The notes under the pieces are model-generated. The model saw only the letters and a list, made by a program, of their open reading frames with translations, did not search any database and was not told the origin of the DNA. Below, piece after piece: positions 30,759 through 40,200 of a stretch of DNA of 44,555 nt (its first letter is position 1; each line of letters begins with the position of its first letter). Made by a program: the position numbers and the translations under genes. The stretch is from UBA6215 sp964484255 (GTDB lineage Bacteria > Omnitrophota > Gorgyraeia > Pluralincolimonadales > Pluralincolimonadaceae): the NCBI GenBank assembly GCA_964484255.1, contig CAZAEH010000011.1:1-44555 (forward strand), given 5' to 3'.

Positions 30759-31259
30759 ATGGTGCTTCACGGAAGATCCTGGAAGTTTGGGGATGATATA
30801 TCGACGGACCTCATAGCGCCCGGAAGGTATTTTCACCTGCGTTCAGACCTCCCGGAGCTGGCAAAACACGTCCTTGAAGATGCGGATGCGGAATTTGCCA
30901 AGAAGGTAGCCAAGGGAGACCTTATAATAGGAGGCAGGAATTTTGGCCTGGGATCTTCAAGGGAACACGCTCCGACGATAATAAAATTGGCAGGGGTCTC
31001 ATGTGTAATAGCAAAGTCTTTTGCCAGGATATTCTTCAGGAATGCAATAAACATAGGGCTGCCGGTTATCGAATGCGATACCGACAAGATCGCGGCAGGT
31101 GACGAGCTTGAGGTGGACTTGGAGAAGGGCGTCATAAAGGACCTTACCAAAAAAATAGAATTAAAATTTGCGCCGCTTCCAAGGGCGATGACCCGGATAT
31201 TGGGCGACGGCGGGCTGGTAGATCATATCAGGAAACACGGGGATTTTAAGATTGAGTAA
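30759..31259 (+). CDS. Aconitase/LeuD-family dehydratase small subunit
   Basis: This 166-residue swivelling subunit pairs with the preceding gene. Marks are GDDISTDLIAPGRYF (11-25), GGRNFGLGSSREHAPTIIK (about 58-76), the substrate loop of the LeuD family, and IAKSFARIFFRNAINIGLPV. It starts right after the large-subunit stop. The loop after GDDISTD decides between isopropylmalate and citrate-type substrates but cannot be assigned safely by eye; the context favours citrate. Confidence 0.86.
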   Translation: MVLHGRSWKFGDDISTDLIAPGRYFHLRSDLPELAKHVLEDADAEFAKKVAKGDLIIGGRNFGLGSSREHAPTIIKLAGVSCVIAKSFARIFFRNAINIGLPVIECDTDKIAAGDELEVDLEKGVIKDLTKKIELKFAPLPRAMTRILGDGGLVDHIRKHGDFKIE

Positions 31260-32193
31260 TATGAAGGTAGCCGTGATAGGCGCCGGACAAGTTGGAGGCA
31301 CCTGCGCGCAGAGGATAGTGGAGCGGAAGCTGGCCGATGTCGCCATTGTCGACATAGCCGATGGATTGGCGAAGGGCAAGGCCCTTGACTTGGCGCAGGC
31401 AAGTTCCATAGAAGAATACAACTTCAAGATAGAGGGAAGCTCGGACTACTCAATAATAAAGGGCGCCCGCGCGGTAGTGGTGACCGCAGGCCTTGCGAGG
31501 AAACCGGGCATGACGCGCGAAGACCTGCTTGCAAGGAATGCAGAGATCGTATCCGGTATAATCGGGAACGTAAAGAGGTATTGCCCGGATGCCGTTATAA
31601 TAATAGTAACCAACCCCCTGGATATAATGACGTACCTTGCCTGGAAACTGTCGGGTTTCGAGAGCAGGAGGGTATTCGGCATGGCCGGGGTCCTTGACAC
31701 GGCGCGATTAAAGTATTTCATATCGGAGAAACTTAACATCCTGCCGTCCGAAGTCGATGCTATGGTCCTTGGCGGGCACGGGGATTCGATGGTCCCGCTC
31801 ATGGGATCTACGAAGGTGAAGGGCGAGCCTATAACCGGGTTGCTGTCCAAGGAAGAGATAGATGCCCTTGTCCGGAGGACGAGGGAAGGCGGCGCCGAGA
31901 TAGTGTCCCTGCTCAAGACCGGCAGCGCCTATTACGCGCCTTCTAGCGCGGCCTGCGAGATGCTTGAAGCCGTGCTTATGGATAAATCCCTTGTAATGCC
32001 GGCGAGCGTATACCTCGACGGGAAATACGGATTGGATGATGTTTACTGCGGTGTTCCGGCCATGATAGGCGAGGACGGCATAGAGCAGACGCTCGAGATA
32101 GCGTTATCCTCGGAGGAATCCGAAGCGCTTAAGAGATCGGCGGCGCAGGTGAAAGAAGGAATAGAATACCTTAGAAAATCCCGGATGATATAA
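31252..32193 (+). CDS. mdh: Malate dehydrogenase (LDH-like type)
   Basis: This NAD-dependent dehydrogenase has about 313 residues. VAVIGAGQVGGTCA is the nucleotide loop. The substrate-discriminating loop GLARKPGMTREDLL has arginine where lactate dehydrogenases have glutamine, indicating malate/oxaloacetate. VTNPLDIMTYLAWK and LGGHGDSMVPL with the catalytic histidine are present. The TTG at 31252 has a GGGGA ribosome site 8 bases upstream and overlaps the previous stop. The ATG at 31261 would remove only three residues and is equally possible. It supplies or consumes oxaloacetate for the citrate synthase in the next gene. Confidence 0.92.
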   Translation: MSNMKVAVIGAGQVGGTCAQRIVERKLADVAIVDIADGLAKGKALDLAQASSIEEYNFKIEGSSDYSIIKGARAVVVTAGLARKPGMTREDLLARNAEIVSGIIGNVKRYCPDAVIIIVTNPLDIMTYLAWKLSGFESRRVFGMAGVLDTARLKYFISEKLNILPSEVDAMVLGGHGDSMVPLMGSTKVKGEPITGLLSKEEIDALVRRTREGGAEIVSLLKTGSAYYAPSSAACEMLEAVLMDKSLVMPASVYLDGKYGLDDVYCGVPAMIGEDGIEQTLEIALSSEESEALKRSAAQVKEGIEYLRKSRMI

Positions 32194-32206
32194 CGGGGAG
32201 GGACCG

Positions 32207-33607
32207 ATGACGAGAAAAGGCGAGATAAAATTCAATAAGAAGACCAATACCCTCGAAGAAGAATATTACAGGTACGAGCTCCAGGATGTGGATGAGCCGA
32301 ACCTTTTCCGGGAGATATACAATTACTCGGATGTCCCGAAAGTAGTATTCAACCACCGCATAGTCCCGATGAACCCTCCGGACGACGTATGGATCACCGA
32401 CACCACTTTCCGTGACGGCCAGCAGTCCCTGCCGCCCTTTACCGTAAAGCAGATAGTGGACCTTTATACGATGATGCACAAGCTCGGGGGCTCAGACGGG
32501 CTCATACGGCAGTGCGAGTTTTTTCTCTATACCGAAAAGGACAAGGAAGCCGTCAGGAAATGCATGAGCCTGGGATACAGGTTCCCGCAGATAACCGGCT
32601 GGATAAGGCCCGTTAAGGAGGATTTCAAGCTGGTAAAAGAGATGGGCCTTAAGGAGACGGGTATATTGACGTCCGCTTCAGATTATCATATATTCCTCAA
32701 ACTGAAGAAGACCAGGAAACAGGCGATGGATATGTATCTCGGCGTGGTCAAGGCCGCTCTTGACCTGGGTATTATCCCGAGATGCCACCTTGAGGATATA
32801 ACACGCGCCGATTTCTACGGGTTCGTGGTGCCTTTTGTCCAGGAATTGATGGAGCTGTCAAAGGAATACGGCATACCTATAAAGATAAGGGCCTGCGATA
32901 CGCTCGGCTACGGGGTAACTTACCCGGGGACCGCGCTCCCGCGCAGCGTGAAAGGGATCATATACGGGCTCGTAAACCTTGCCGAAGTCCCCCCGGAACA
33001 GCTCGAGTGGCATGGTCATAACGATTTTTACCACGGCCTTATAAACGCGACGACCTCATGGCTTTACGGTTGCTGTGCCGCGAATGGGGCGCTTCTGGGT
33101 ATAGGTGAAAGGACAGGCAATACCCCGGTCGAGGCGCTTGTAATGGAATACCTCGCGCTTCGCGGGGTAAAGGACGGCATAGATACGACCGTTATCACCG
33201 ATATAGCCGAATATTTCGAGAAAGAGATAGGTTACGAGATCCCTAATAACCAGCCTTTTGTCGGCAGGGGTTTTAACATGACCAGCGCCGGGATCCACGC
33301 TGACGGGCTGATGAAAGACGAGGAGATCTATAACGTCTTCAACACTGAGAAGATACTCAAGAAGAAGGTCGCTATAGCGATTAATGACAAATCCGGGGTT
33401 GCCGGCATAGCCAAATGGCTTAACCTTAACCTAGATCTTAATAAAGAAAAAGAGGTCGCTAAGGATAATCCCGGGGTCATTAAGATCAAGGAGTGGGTAG
33501 ACGCGGAATACGCGAAGGGCAGGACCACGTCCATATCGAAGCAGGAGATGATAAGGAAGGCCAAAAAGTTCCTCCCTGATCTTTTCGGGGACGATTCCGA
33601 AGAATAA
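32207..33607 (+). CDS. Probable Re-type citrate synthase (homocitrate/isopropylmalate synthase superfamily)
   Basis: This 466-residue HMGL-like TIM-barrel enzyme carries ITDTTFRDGQQSLPPFT (the superfamily metal-site opening with D-T-T-F-R-D), TGILTSASDYHIFLKLKKTR, RCHLEDITRADFYGFV, IRACDTLGYGV, LEWHGHNDFYHGLINA and GIGERTGNTPVEALV. The SASDYHIF and HLEDITRADFYGF segments and the N-terminal EEPNLFR-like part are, as I recall them, hallmarks of the Clostridium kluyveri Re-citrate synthase group. Plain LeuA or NifV do not have them. It would join acetyl-CoA and oxaloacetate with the opposite stereospecificity to ordinary citrate synthase. It has a GGGAGG ribosome site. Malate dehydrogenase and aconitase-like genes precede it. 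Confidence 0.8.
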   Translation: MTRKGEIKFNKKTNTLEEEYYRYELQDVDEPNLFREIYNYSDVPKVVFNHRIVPMNPPDDVWITDTTFRDGQQSLPPFTVKQIVDLYTMMHKLGGSDGLIRQCEFFLYTEKDKEAVRKCMSLGYRFPQITGWIRPVKEDFKLVKEMGLKETGILTSASDYHIFLKLKKTRKQAMDMYLGVVKAALDLGIIPRCHLEDITRADFYGFVVPFVQELMELSKEYGIPIKIRACDTLGYGVTYPGTALPRSVKGIIYGLVNLAEVPPEQLEWHGHNDFYHGLINATTSWLYGCCAANGALLGIGERTGNTPVEALVMEYLALRGVKDGIDTTVITDIAEYFEKEIGYEIPNNQPFVGRGFNMTSAGIHADGLMKDEEIYNVFNTEKILKKKVAIAINDKSGVAGIAKWLNLNLDLNKEKEVAKDNPGVIKIKEWVDAEYAKGRTTSISKQEMIRKAKKFLPDLFGDDSEE

Positions 33608-33628
33608 TCTTTGTTCCAGGGGCAAATT

Positions 33629-34600
33629 TTGAACGACCTCGAAGATATAATAAGGCCTGTAAAGGCCGAACTTACCGCGGTAAAAAGCAATTACGCCCAC
33701 CAGCTGAAATGGCAGGCGGAACCGATAAAAGGCATAGGTAAATACCTTTCCAAGACGCACGGGAAATTTTTCAGGCCCATGCTCGTGCTCCTTTCAACCA
33801 AGATGGGCGACGCCGCCAAGATGGACAAGGCAATATCGGTAGGAGTGGCGATAGAACTTATACACGCCGCTAGCCTTGTGCATGATGATATCATAGACGA
33901 CGCCGTCCTGCGCCGCAGGCAGAAGACCCTTAACAGTAAATGGGGTAACGCCATATCCGTAATAGCCGGGGATTACCTCCTGGCAAGGGCTTTTGACATC
34001 GTGTCGAAGATAGAAGAGCCCGAGATAATGGAGGTCTTCTCAAAGACCGCCGCCCGCATGTGTGAAGGTGAGCTCGCCCAGCTTTCCAATACCTACAATT
34101 TCGGGATGACCGAACAGGAATACCTCGACATAATCAAGCGCAAGAGTGCGTATCTTATCTCCGATTGCTGTGCCGTCGGCGCCATGCTCGGCGGGCTTAG
34201 CGGGGAGAAGATAAACCGCCTGGCCACGTACGGCCTTTACCTGGGCATGGCTTTCCAGATAGTCGATGACTGTCTGGACCTGATCGGCGAGGAGAAGAAC
34301 CTCGGGAAGTCCGTATGGCAGGACATAGACGAGGGTAAGCTTACCCTCCCGATAATATTCATGTTAAAAGAGGCGGGCCGCAGGGAAAGGGTAAAGATCA
34401 TAGACCTTATTACCGCGGGGGGCAAGTCATCCCACCGCATATTGAAGCAAAGGGCCTCGACTTCCGGGGCTGTATCCCGCTCGAGGACCATAGCTTTCAA
34501 TTATATCAGGCTCGCCAAGAAGAAGCTCACCGAATCGGACGGCATGCTGAGGAAAACGTTCTACGACATCGCCGATTACGTCCTGGAGCGCAGGAACTGA
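33629..34600 (+). CDS. Polyprenyl diphosphate synthase
   Basis: This trans-isoprenyl diphosphate synthase has about 323 residues. The first aspartate-rich motif is VHDDIIDDAVLRRR, the second is QIVDDCLDLIGE, and KFFRPMLVLL gives the substrate-binding R region. The small residues before the first motif (ELIHAASLVHDD) suit a medium or long chain product. The TTG at 33629 is chosen because AGGGG lies 7 bases upstream. Another TTG at 33611 is in frame but lacks a good ribosome site. It probably makes the menaquinone side chain used by the MenA at 9.6 kb; chain length is not predictable by eye. Confidence 0.9.
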   Translation: MNDLEDIIRPVKAELTAVKSNYAHQLKWQAEPIKGIGKYLSKTHGKFFRPMLVLLSTKMGDAAKMDKAISVGVAIELIHAASLVHDDIIDDAVLRRRQKTLNSKWGNAISVIAGDYLLARAFDIVSKIEEPEIMEVFSKTAARMCEGELAQLSNTYNFGMTEQEYLDIIKRKSAYLISDCCAVGAMLGGLSGEKINRLATYGLYLGMAFQIVDDCLDLIGEEKNLGKSVWQDIDEGKLTLPIIFMLKEAGRRERVKIIDLITAGGKSSHRILKQRASTSGAVSRSRTIAFNYIRLAKKKLTESDGMLRKTFYDIADYVLERRN

Positions 34601-34609
34601 CAGTTCCTG
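34591..34609. repeat. Nine-base palindrome over the polyprenyl synthase stop codon
   Basis: CAGGAACTG (34591-34599) and CAGTTCCTG (34601-34609) are perfect inverted arms around one A, covering the TGA. No T-tract follows, so it is a weak or Rho-assisted terminator candidate or a protein site. It marks the border to the AT-rich block. Confidence 0.5.
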
Positions 34610-34697
34610 CATTCCCCGCCCTATTTCAAAAGGTAGTATAATAAATAATTACTATATAAAAACAATATATTTCATTTGAACAATCCCCGATTTATGC

Positions 34698-34726
34698 TAA
34701 ACTTATATAACCAATCACCTTATAAT
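34698..34726 (+). promoter_or_regulatory. Possible promoter of the glucan secretion cluster
   Basis: A perfect TATAAT (34721-34726) has a weak TAAACT (34698-34703) 17 bases upstream. Transcription would start at about 34733, exactly at the chosen ATG. The region is very AT-rich, so chance matches are likely. Confidence 0.35.
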
Positions 34727-34732
34727 AATAAA

Positions 34733-36274
34733 ATGAAAAGAAAAAATACGACAAAGGGGCATCTTTTTGTCTTCGTCGCTTTTATGTTAACTTTCATGGT
34801 TACATATATAATGGCGGGGATGATAATTTTTGAGGAAGGGAATATACTATTTCCTTCGCTCTGGTTAGCTGGTTTTTGCGTTCTTGTATATAATGTTTGT
34901 CTTGCGCTGACGCAGGCGATATTTTATTTTTTTTCAAGTGCGAAGATACTATCTGAACACAGGCCGAGTAGCAATCCTATGACTGCCGTTGTGTATCCTG
35001 TCAAGGACGAAACGTTCGGTTTATATGAGAGGATAAGATATACCGTAGAGAATAACAACGAAGAGAATGTGCATTTTTGGGTTCTTAGTGACTCTAAAGG
35101 CCAGGTTCTTGAATATGAAAAAGATATAATTGAAAAACTTCGTACGGAATTCAAGGATGTTACTGTTAATTACAGAAACCGCCCTGATCCCGTAGAGAAG
35201 AAGCAGGGCAATATAAGCGATTGGATCGGGGATAAAGGTAAATATTACAAATATATGATAGTGTGTGATGCCGACAGCGTAATGCCTGCGGGCACAGTCC
35301 AAAAATTCATAAATAAAGCGGAACATCCTGATAATTCTGATATAGCTATTTTTCAGGGCGGGATAAGGGTAATACACGCCAAGACTTTTTTTAGTAAATT
35401 TATAGCGCTTGCGACAGAGTCTTCTCAGAGGTTTAATGTAACGGCGGTCTGGAGGATATTTGAGAGGTCTATGTCGGTTGGACACGGCAATATCATACGA
35501 ATCGAGCCATTCTCCAGGGTCAGGCTTAGAAAAGGAGTTATATGCCATGACATATGGGAGACCGCATATCTTGATCAGATGGGTTACAGAACATGTTTTT
35601 GCGAGGATATAGTCAGCTATGAAGAAGTTCCCGGCAACTATCTCGAAGCGAGAAAAAGAGACAGCCGTTGGGCAAAAGGGACTTTTCAGGCATGGAGCCT
35701 GCCCTTTTTGCCGGGTATATCCTTAGCTACAAGATATCATATCGGCTATTGTGTTTATTCCTATCTTGCACATGTACTCCTTCTTCTTTGGCTTATTTCC
35801 GGGTTTTTCTGTGCTTCCGAAATCAGCGGGCAATTATTGAGTTTTCAAAGATATGCTTTTATTGGTTATTCCATGATAGACCTCGAACTTTCAACCATGC
35901 TTATAGGCTCACTTCTTATAATGGCTTTTCATAAGCTAGTTGCCTGTCGTTCCATGAAAGACGTTACAAATTTGGTTTTGGAAGTGTTATTCTCTACCCT
36001 TGTAGCATTGAATAACGTTTTTTATATTACAATGGACCTGCTATTGATGCCTTTTAACAGGTTTAATTGGAAACCAATGAAAAAGAATCCTCTTGAGGGA
36101 ATTACTTTGCTTGAGACAGTTAAGAGCCTTCTTCCCGGGACCTTATTCGGTTTGATATGTGTTTATCTCGGGCTGAAGTATTCAACCCATTGGCTGATAA
36201 TCAGTTCCCCGTTTATAATCAGTTTTGTCGCTGCAGTACCCGTGGTTTACCTTACCGCAATGAGGAGCGAATGA
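34733..36274 (+). CDS. OpgH/MdoH-like family 2 glucan synthase, inner membrane
   Basis: This membrane glycosyltransferase has 513 residues from the ATG at 34733; in-frame TTG 34676 and ATG 34694 would add an atypical polar extension without ribosome sites. Helices lie at about 10-31 and 40-66. The cytosolic GT-A domain is about 80-330, and about five helices follow. Catalytic residues are D120 (VLSDS), D179-A-D181 (CDADS), D273 (CHDIWETAYL) and R312-W313 (RDSRWAKGTFQ). NYRNRPDPVEKKQGNISDW and SYEEVPGNYLEARKRDSRW match OpgH, the beta-1,2-glucan backbone synthase, more closely than cellulose synthase. It lacks a PilZ domain and the long OpgH N- and C-terminal extensions. An HlyD-type adaptor gene follows after 1 base. 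Confidence 0.8.
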   Translation: MKRKNTTKGHLFVFVAFMLTFMVTYIMAGMIIFEEGNILFPSLWLAGFCVLVYNVCLALTQAIFYFFSSAKILSEHRPSSNPMTAVVYPVKDETFGLYERIRYTVENNNEENVHFWVLSDSKGQVLEYEKDIIEKLRTEFKDVTVNYRNRPDPVEKKQGNISDWIGDKGKYYKYMIVCDADSVMPAGTVQKFINKAEHPDNSDIAIFQGGIRVIHAKTFFSKFIALATESSQRFNVTAVWRIFERSMSVGHGNIIRIEPFSRVRLRKGVICHDIWETAYLDQMGYRTCFCEDIVSYEEVPGNYLEARKRDSRWAKGTFQAWSLPFLPGISLATRYHIGYCVYSYLAHVLLLLWLISGFFCASEISGQLLSFQRYAFIGYSMIDLELSTMLIGSLLIMAFHKLVACRSMKDVTNLVLEVLFSTLVALNNVFYITMDLLLMPFNRFNWKPMKKNPLEGITLLETVKSLLPGTLFGLICVYLGLKYSTHWLIISSPFIISFVAAVPVVYLTAMRSE

Positions 36275-36275
36275 A

Positions 36276-37232
36276 ATGAACGAAAAACCCGATTTATTTA
36301 AATCTACCGAACAAGAGAAGAAAAAAATAACAAGAGAATATAACAGGAAATTTCTGATATTTATCGTTGTTATCTTGATTTGCGGTTTTATACCTTTCGG
36401 AAGGAGCATAAGCGGTATCGCGAGAGTGGTCCCGGAAAGGTACTGTTATATTGACGCTTTCCAGCCCGGGATAATATCGGGTATTTTTGCGGACGAAGGC
36501 AGTGTTATAAAAGAAGGGGATGATTTGCTGGAAATAAAGAACCTGGAGCTTGTTTCCGAGCTCGATACGTCTTACAAGAAAGAGATAATTTTAAGCGAGG
36601 AGACCAAGAAGCTGGAGGAGGAGATAGCTTGGCATAGGAAGGTCTTGGACAGGAATCTAAATCTTTATAATGACGAAGTTATCGCCCCTGCCGAGATGGA
36701 GCTGACCCGCCTTAAGTACAATAACGCGCGCCATGAGCTTGAAATAAACAAACAGGAATTCGATATCCTGCTGAAGAGAAGGGAATACCTGCTGAAATGC
36801 GTTGAAATGACGCGAGTTAAAAGCCCCATGAGCGGGATTGTTGTCGGGAAACTCAAGGATAAATCGGCTTCAGTGGTCGAAAAGGGTGAAAGAATATGCC
36901 AGGTTGTTGACAATTCCAAATTTTTATTGGAGTTTCCGATAGAGGAAAAAAAGATCCAGTACGCAAAAATCGGATTGCCGGCGGCCATAAGATTCTACGC
37001 TTTTCCTGAAAAGATATATAAAGGGGAATTAAGGGAGATAAGACCGATTTTTTGGGAAAAAGAGGACAGGTTGATAGTAAAGGAGAATGTTATAAACGTT
37101 CTTATAGATTTTAAGGAAGAAGTCCCAAAAGATCTGCGGACGGGGATGAGCGCTTTTGTGAGTATAAATACGGGCAAAACCTGTTTTTGGAAGACGATCA
37201 AGGATAAGCTGATATATATGCTTTCAAGCTGA
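36276..37232 (+). CDS. HlyD-type periplasmic adaptor (membrane fusion protein)
   Basis: This 318-residue protein has a short cytoplasmic part, one membrane anchor (about 26-40) and a periplasmic body. The first lipoyl half is about 58-90 (GIISGIFADEGSVIKEGDDL), followed by a charged alpha-helical hairpin of about 92-178. The second lipoyl half is about 186-217 (VKSPMSGIVVGKLKDKSASV), then beta-barrel and membrane-proximal strands (GLPAAIRFYAFPEKIYKGEL). The protein lies between the glucan synthase and the TolC-like fusion, with gaps of 1 and 7 bases and no ABC or RND pump. It probably bridges the synthase to the outer-membrane tunnel. It ends with a basic/hydrophobic tail (KTIKDKLIYMLSS). Confidence 0.87.
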   Translation: MNEKPDLFKSTEQEKKKITREYNRKFLIFIVVILICGFIPFGRSISGIARVVPERYCYIDAFQPGIISGIFADEGSVIKEGDDLLEIKNLELVSELDTSYKKEIILSEETKKLEEEIAWHRKVLDRNLNLYNDEVIAPAEMELTRLKYNNARHELEINKQEFDILLKRREYLLKCVEMTRVKSPMSGIVVGKLKDKSASVVEKGERICQVVDNSKFLLEFPIEEKKIQYAKIGLPAAIRFYAFPEKIYKGELREIRPIFWEKEDRLIVKENVINVLIDFKEEVPKDLRTGMSAFVSINTGKTCFWKTIKDKLIYMLSS

Positions 37233-37239
37233 AATTATA

Positions 37240-40200
37240 ATGAATCAAAACTATAAAATTATAACATTATCGGCGGTCATTTTTATTTTATTGGCGGCGA
37301 TCCCGGCAAGAGATGTTGTCGCGGAAAAGTTGACGCTTAGACAGGCTATAGATATTGCCGTAAAGAATAGCCCCGATATAGATATAGCGAACCTTGAAAA
37401 ACAAAAATCCGATTACAAATTCAAATCTAAATCTGCAGAGATGTTCCCGAAGATCAGCAACTACAGCAGGTTTTCCAGCGATGAATATTCAAGCGATTCC
37501 GCCAATAAAGGTTGGCTTGTAAGCGAGGAGATAGTCCAGCCGATATGGAAGGGCGGGCGGCTCTATTATACGAAAGAATTATACAGGAATCTTAAAGATA
37601 TTGCTTCCGTAAAAGCTCTGATAAAAGAACTCGATGTGGCGTTTGAGGTAAAAAAGGCATTTTTCGAAACAGTGAAATATTCCGAACTGATGAAGGTTAG
37701 CGAAGAGATAGAGAAAGTAGTAGGCAGCCACTATGAAAATGTTAACAAGATGTACAAACAGGGGCTTGTCCCAAAGGTTGATGTTCTCAAAACAAAGTCG
37801 ATTCTCGACAAAGCCCAGCTTGAACATGTTCAAATCCTCAACGGATATTATTTATCCAGAAACCATCTTAATTATGTATTGAATGTTCCGTTGGATACCG
37901 ATTACGAAATCGAATACCCGCCTCGCAATCTGGATGTAAGTCTTACCATGGAAGAAGCGACAAACATATGTCTTGCCAGGAATCCCGAGGTTACCTGGAT
38001 TGTGCTCAAAGAGAAGAACGCCGGGACGGAGACCGCGATTACCAGGGCAGAGCTTTTACCCGAGATAGACGCATACGGTAAAATAGGTAATAAATTTGAT
38101 TCGTCCGAGGACGGAACAGAAAAATCCGTAGGAGTATCAATAAATTTTGATATATGGGATTGGGGCAGAAATTATAATGAGATGAAGGCATCTCAAATCG
38201 AAGGATTACAGGTAAAGAAGGAATGCGAGGCGGAAATCAACAGGCTTGCTCTCGGAGTGAGGAATTCTTATACCGATTACGACATTTCGCTTAAAAAGAT
38301 TGTCGCCGCCAAACGTTTCTTTAACAGTATTAGCGAGGAATTCAGCAAGCAGCTTTCGCGTTTTAATAATGGGCAGGCTACCAACCAGGATGTGCTTGAC
38401 GCGGAAGCGCTTTATGCGAAGGCCGGATATGAATTGATGGAAGCGTATGCTTCATGCGGTTTGAAGAAAGGCGCGCTTGAACGTGCTATAGGTGTGGGGG
38501 ATATGTCGGAAGTATCCAATCGTCCTCCGGATTTTGAAAACGATATGGAGTTTATCTCCTATATAGAAAACAGGGCGTTTTTGTTTTTTGCTTGCGAACA
38601 AAATAAGCACACGGGTCTTTTTAGGGACGCGTCGGGAGGAGGCGATTCCAGCATAGCCTCCACCGGTTTTGGTCTCGCCGCTCTTTGCATCGGGGCGGAA
38701 AACGGTTGGCTGCCTGAGGAGGAAGCAAGGACGCGCGCTTTAAAATGCTTGGAAACGCTTGGCTCGCTTGATAACAGGAAAGACGGTTTCTTTTATCATT
38801 TTTTGCAGACGGATACGGGCAAAAGAGCGGGCTCGGCAGAAATATCTACCGTAGATACCGCTATACTTATGTACGGCATAATCGCCGTTTCCGAGTATTT
38901 TGGCGGAAACGTTTCAGAACTCGGATATAAATTGGTAAGATCCGTGGAATGGCGCAAAATGGCCGGTCTTGATAACAGGATATTCATGGGATGGACACCC
39001 GAAGACAAGATGATGAAGGCGAAATGGAATTACTATACCGATGAGATATTGTTGATGTCGGTGCTGGCTTTAGGGACTGATGACGAAATTTCCGAGGAGG
39101 TTTTTTACACTTTCACCAGACAAAAAAAATCTTACAAAGATTCCAATCGGTTTATAGTAAGCTGGACCGGTTCGCTCTTTACCTATCAGTATGCGAATAT
39201 CTGGCTTGATCTCCGGTATATGCGCGATAAAGAAGGCATAGACTGGAATGAGAATTCCAGAAGCGCAATAAAGGCACAGATAGCGTATTGCGCTGATAAC
39301 TCCGGGAAATACTCGAGCCTAAAGGATGGCGCGTGGGGGATATCCTCGTGCGAGACCGAAGACGGTTATACTATGGCCATGGGGGCGGTTCCTTGCGGGC
39401 AGACCATGCCCGAGTTCGACGGGACCGTTTCCATAAGCGGATCCGTCGGCTCTATGATATTTGCACCGTTCGATTCCATGAATGCCGCCAAATATTATTA
39501 TTCGCGGCCTGAATTATGGGGCAGGTATGGTCTTAAAAACGCGTTCAACGACGACAAAAAATGGATTTCCGATACATCTTTCGGAATAGACACCGGCCTT
39601 GTGCTTCTTTCCCTGGAAAATTTCAGGAGCGGGCTTATCTGGAAATTGATGGGGCGGTCTCCCATAATTAAGAAGGGGATGGAAAGGGCCCGGCTGAATA
39701 GGCAGACGGTTAAAGAAGCGGTTCTGCGGCAGGTTAATCCCGCGATTTCTTTTGATGCGAAAACCGAATTTTCCCGCATGGAGGGTCTTTCAGCGGCAGA
39801 TGATATAGGATCGGCAAAAGAATATTTTAACGAATCTGATAAAATGTATAAAGATATAGCAAATGCCATTTCCTCACATGATCTCACAAAATTATCACCT
39901 TCAAGCAGAGCGGATGAATTATTTACTCTGCTTGTGATATCATTAAGAAAGCCCGGATTTCTTCCGTCCGATAAGACAAAGCAGGATTATCTTACCTCGA
40001 TAAAAGACTCGTTCTTATCCGAAGATGTTAAGAAAAAATTTATTGAGGATGTGGTTTATTTGAGCGGCGCCGGTTACGAGGAAGCCGCGAATTCGCTTAT
40101 TTCAGGATTAGTCTCGGAAGGAGAGGATAATATTTATTACCGCGAAGCCGGAGAATACGCTTTAAAATCCGGCAAACCTTCCGTAGCTTACATGTTTTTT

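Noticed and set aside
29505..33607. A leucine biosynthesis operon (leuA, leuC, leuD)
   Set aside because: The synthase resembles Re-citrate synthase rather than LeuA, malate dehydrogenase sits where LeuB would be expected, and no isopropylmalate dehydrogenase is present.
34733..36274. Cellulose synthase (BcsA)
   Set aside because: There is no PilZ domain, the QxxRW-type motif is RDSRW as in OpgH, and the RPDPVEKKQGNISDW segment is OpgH-like.
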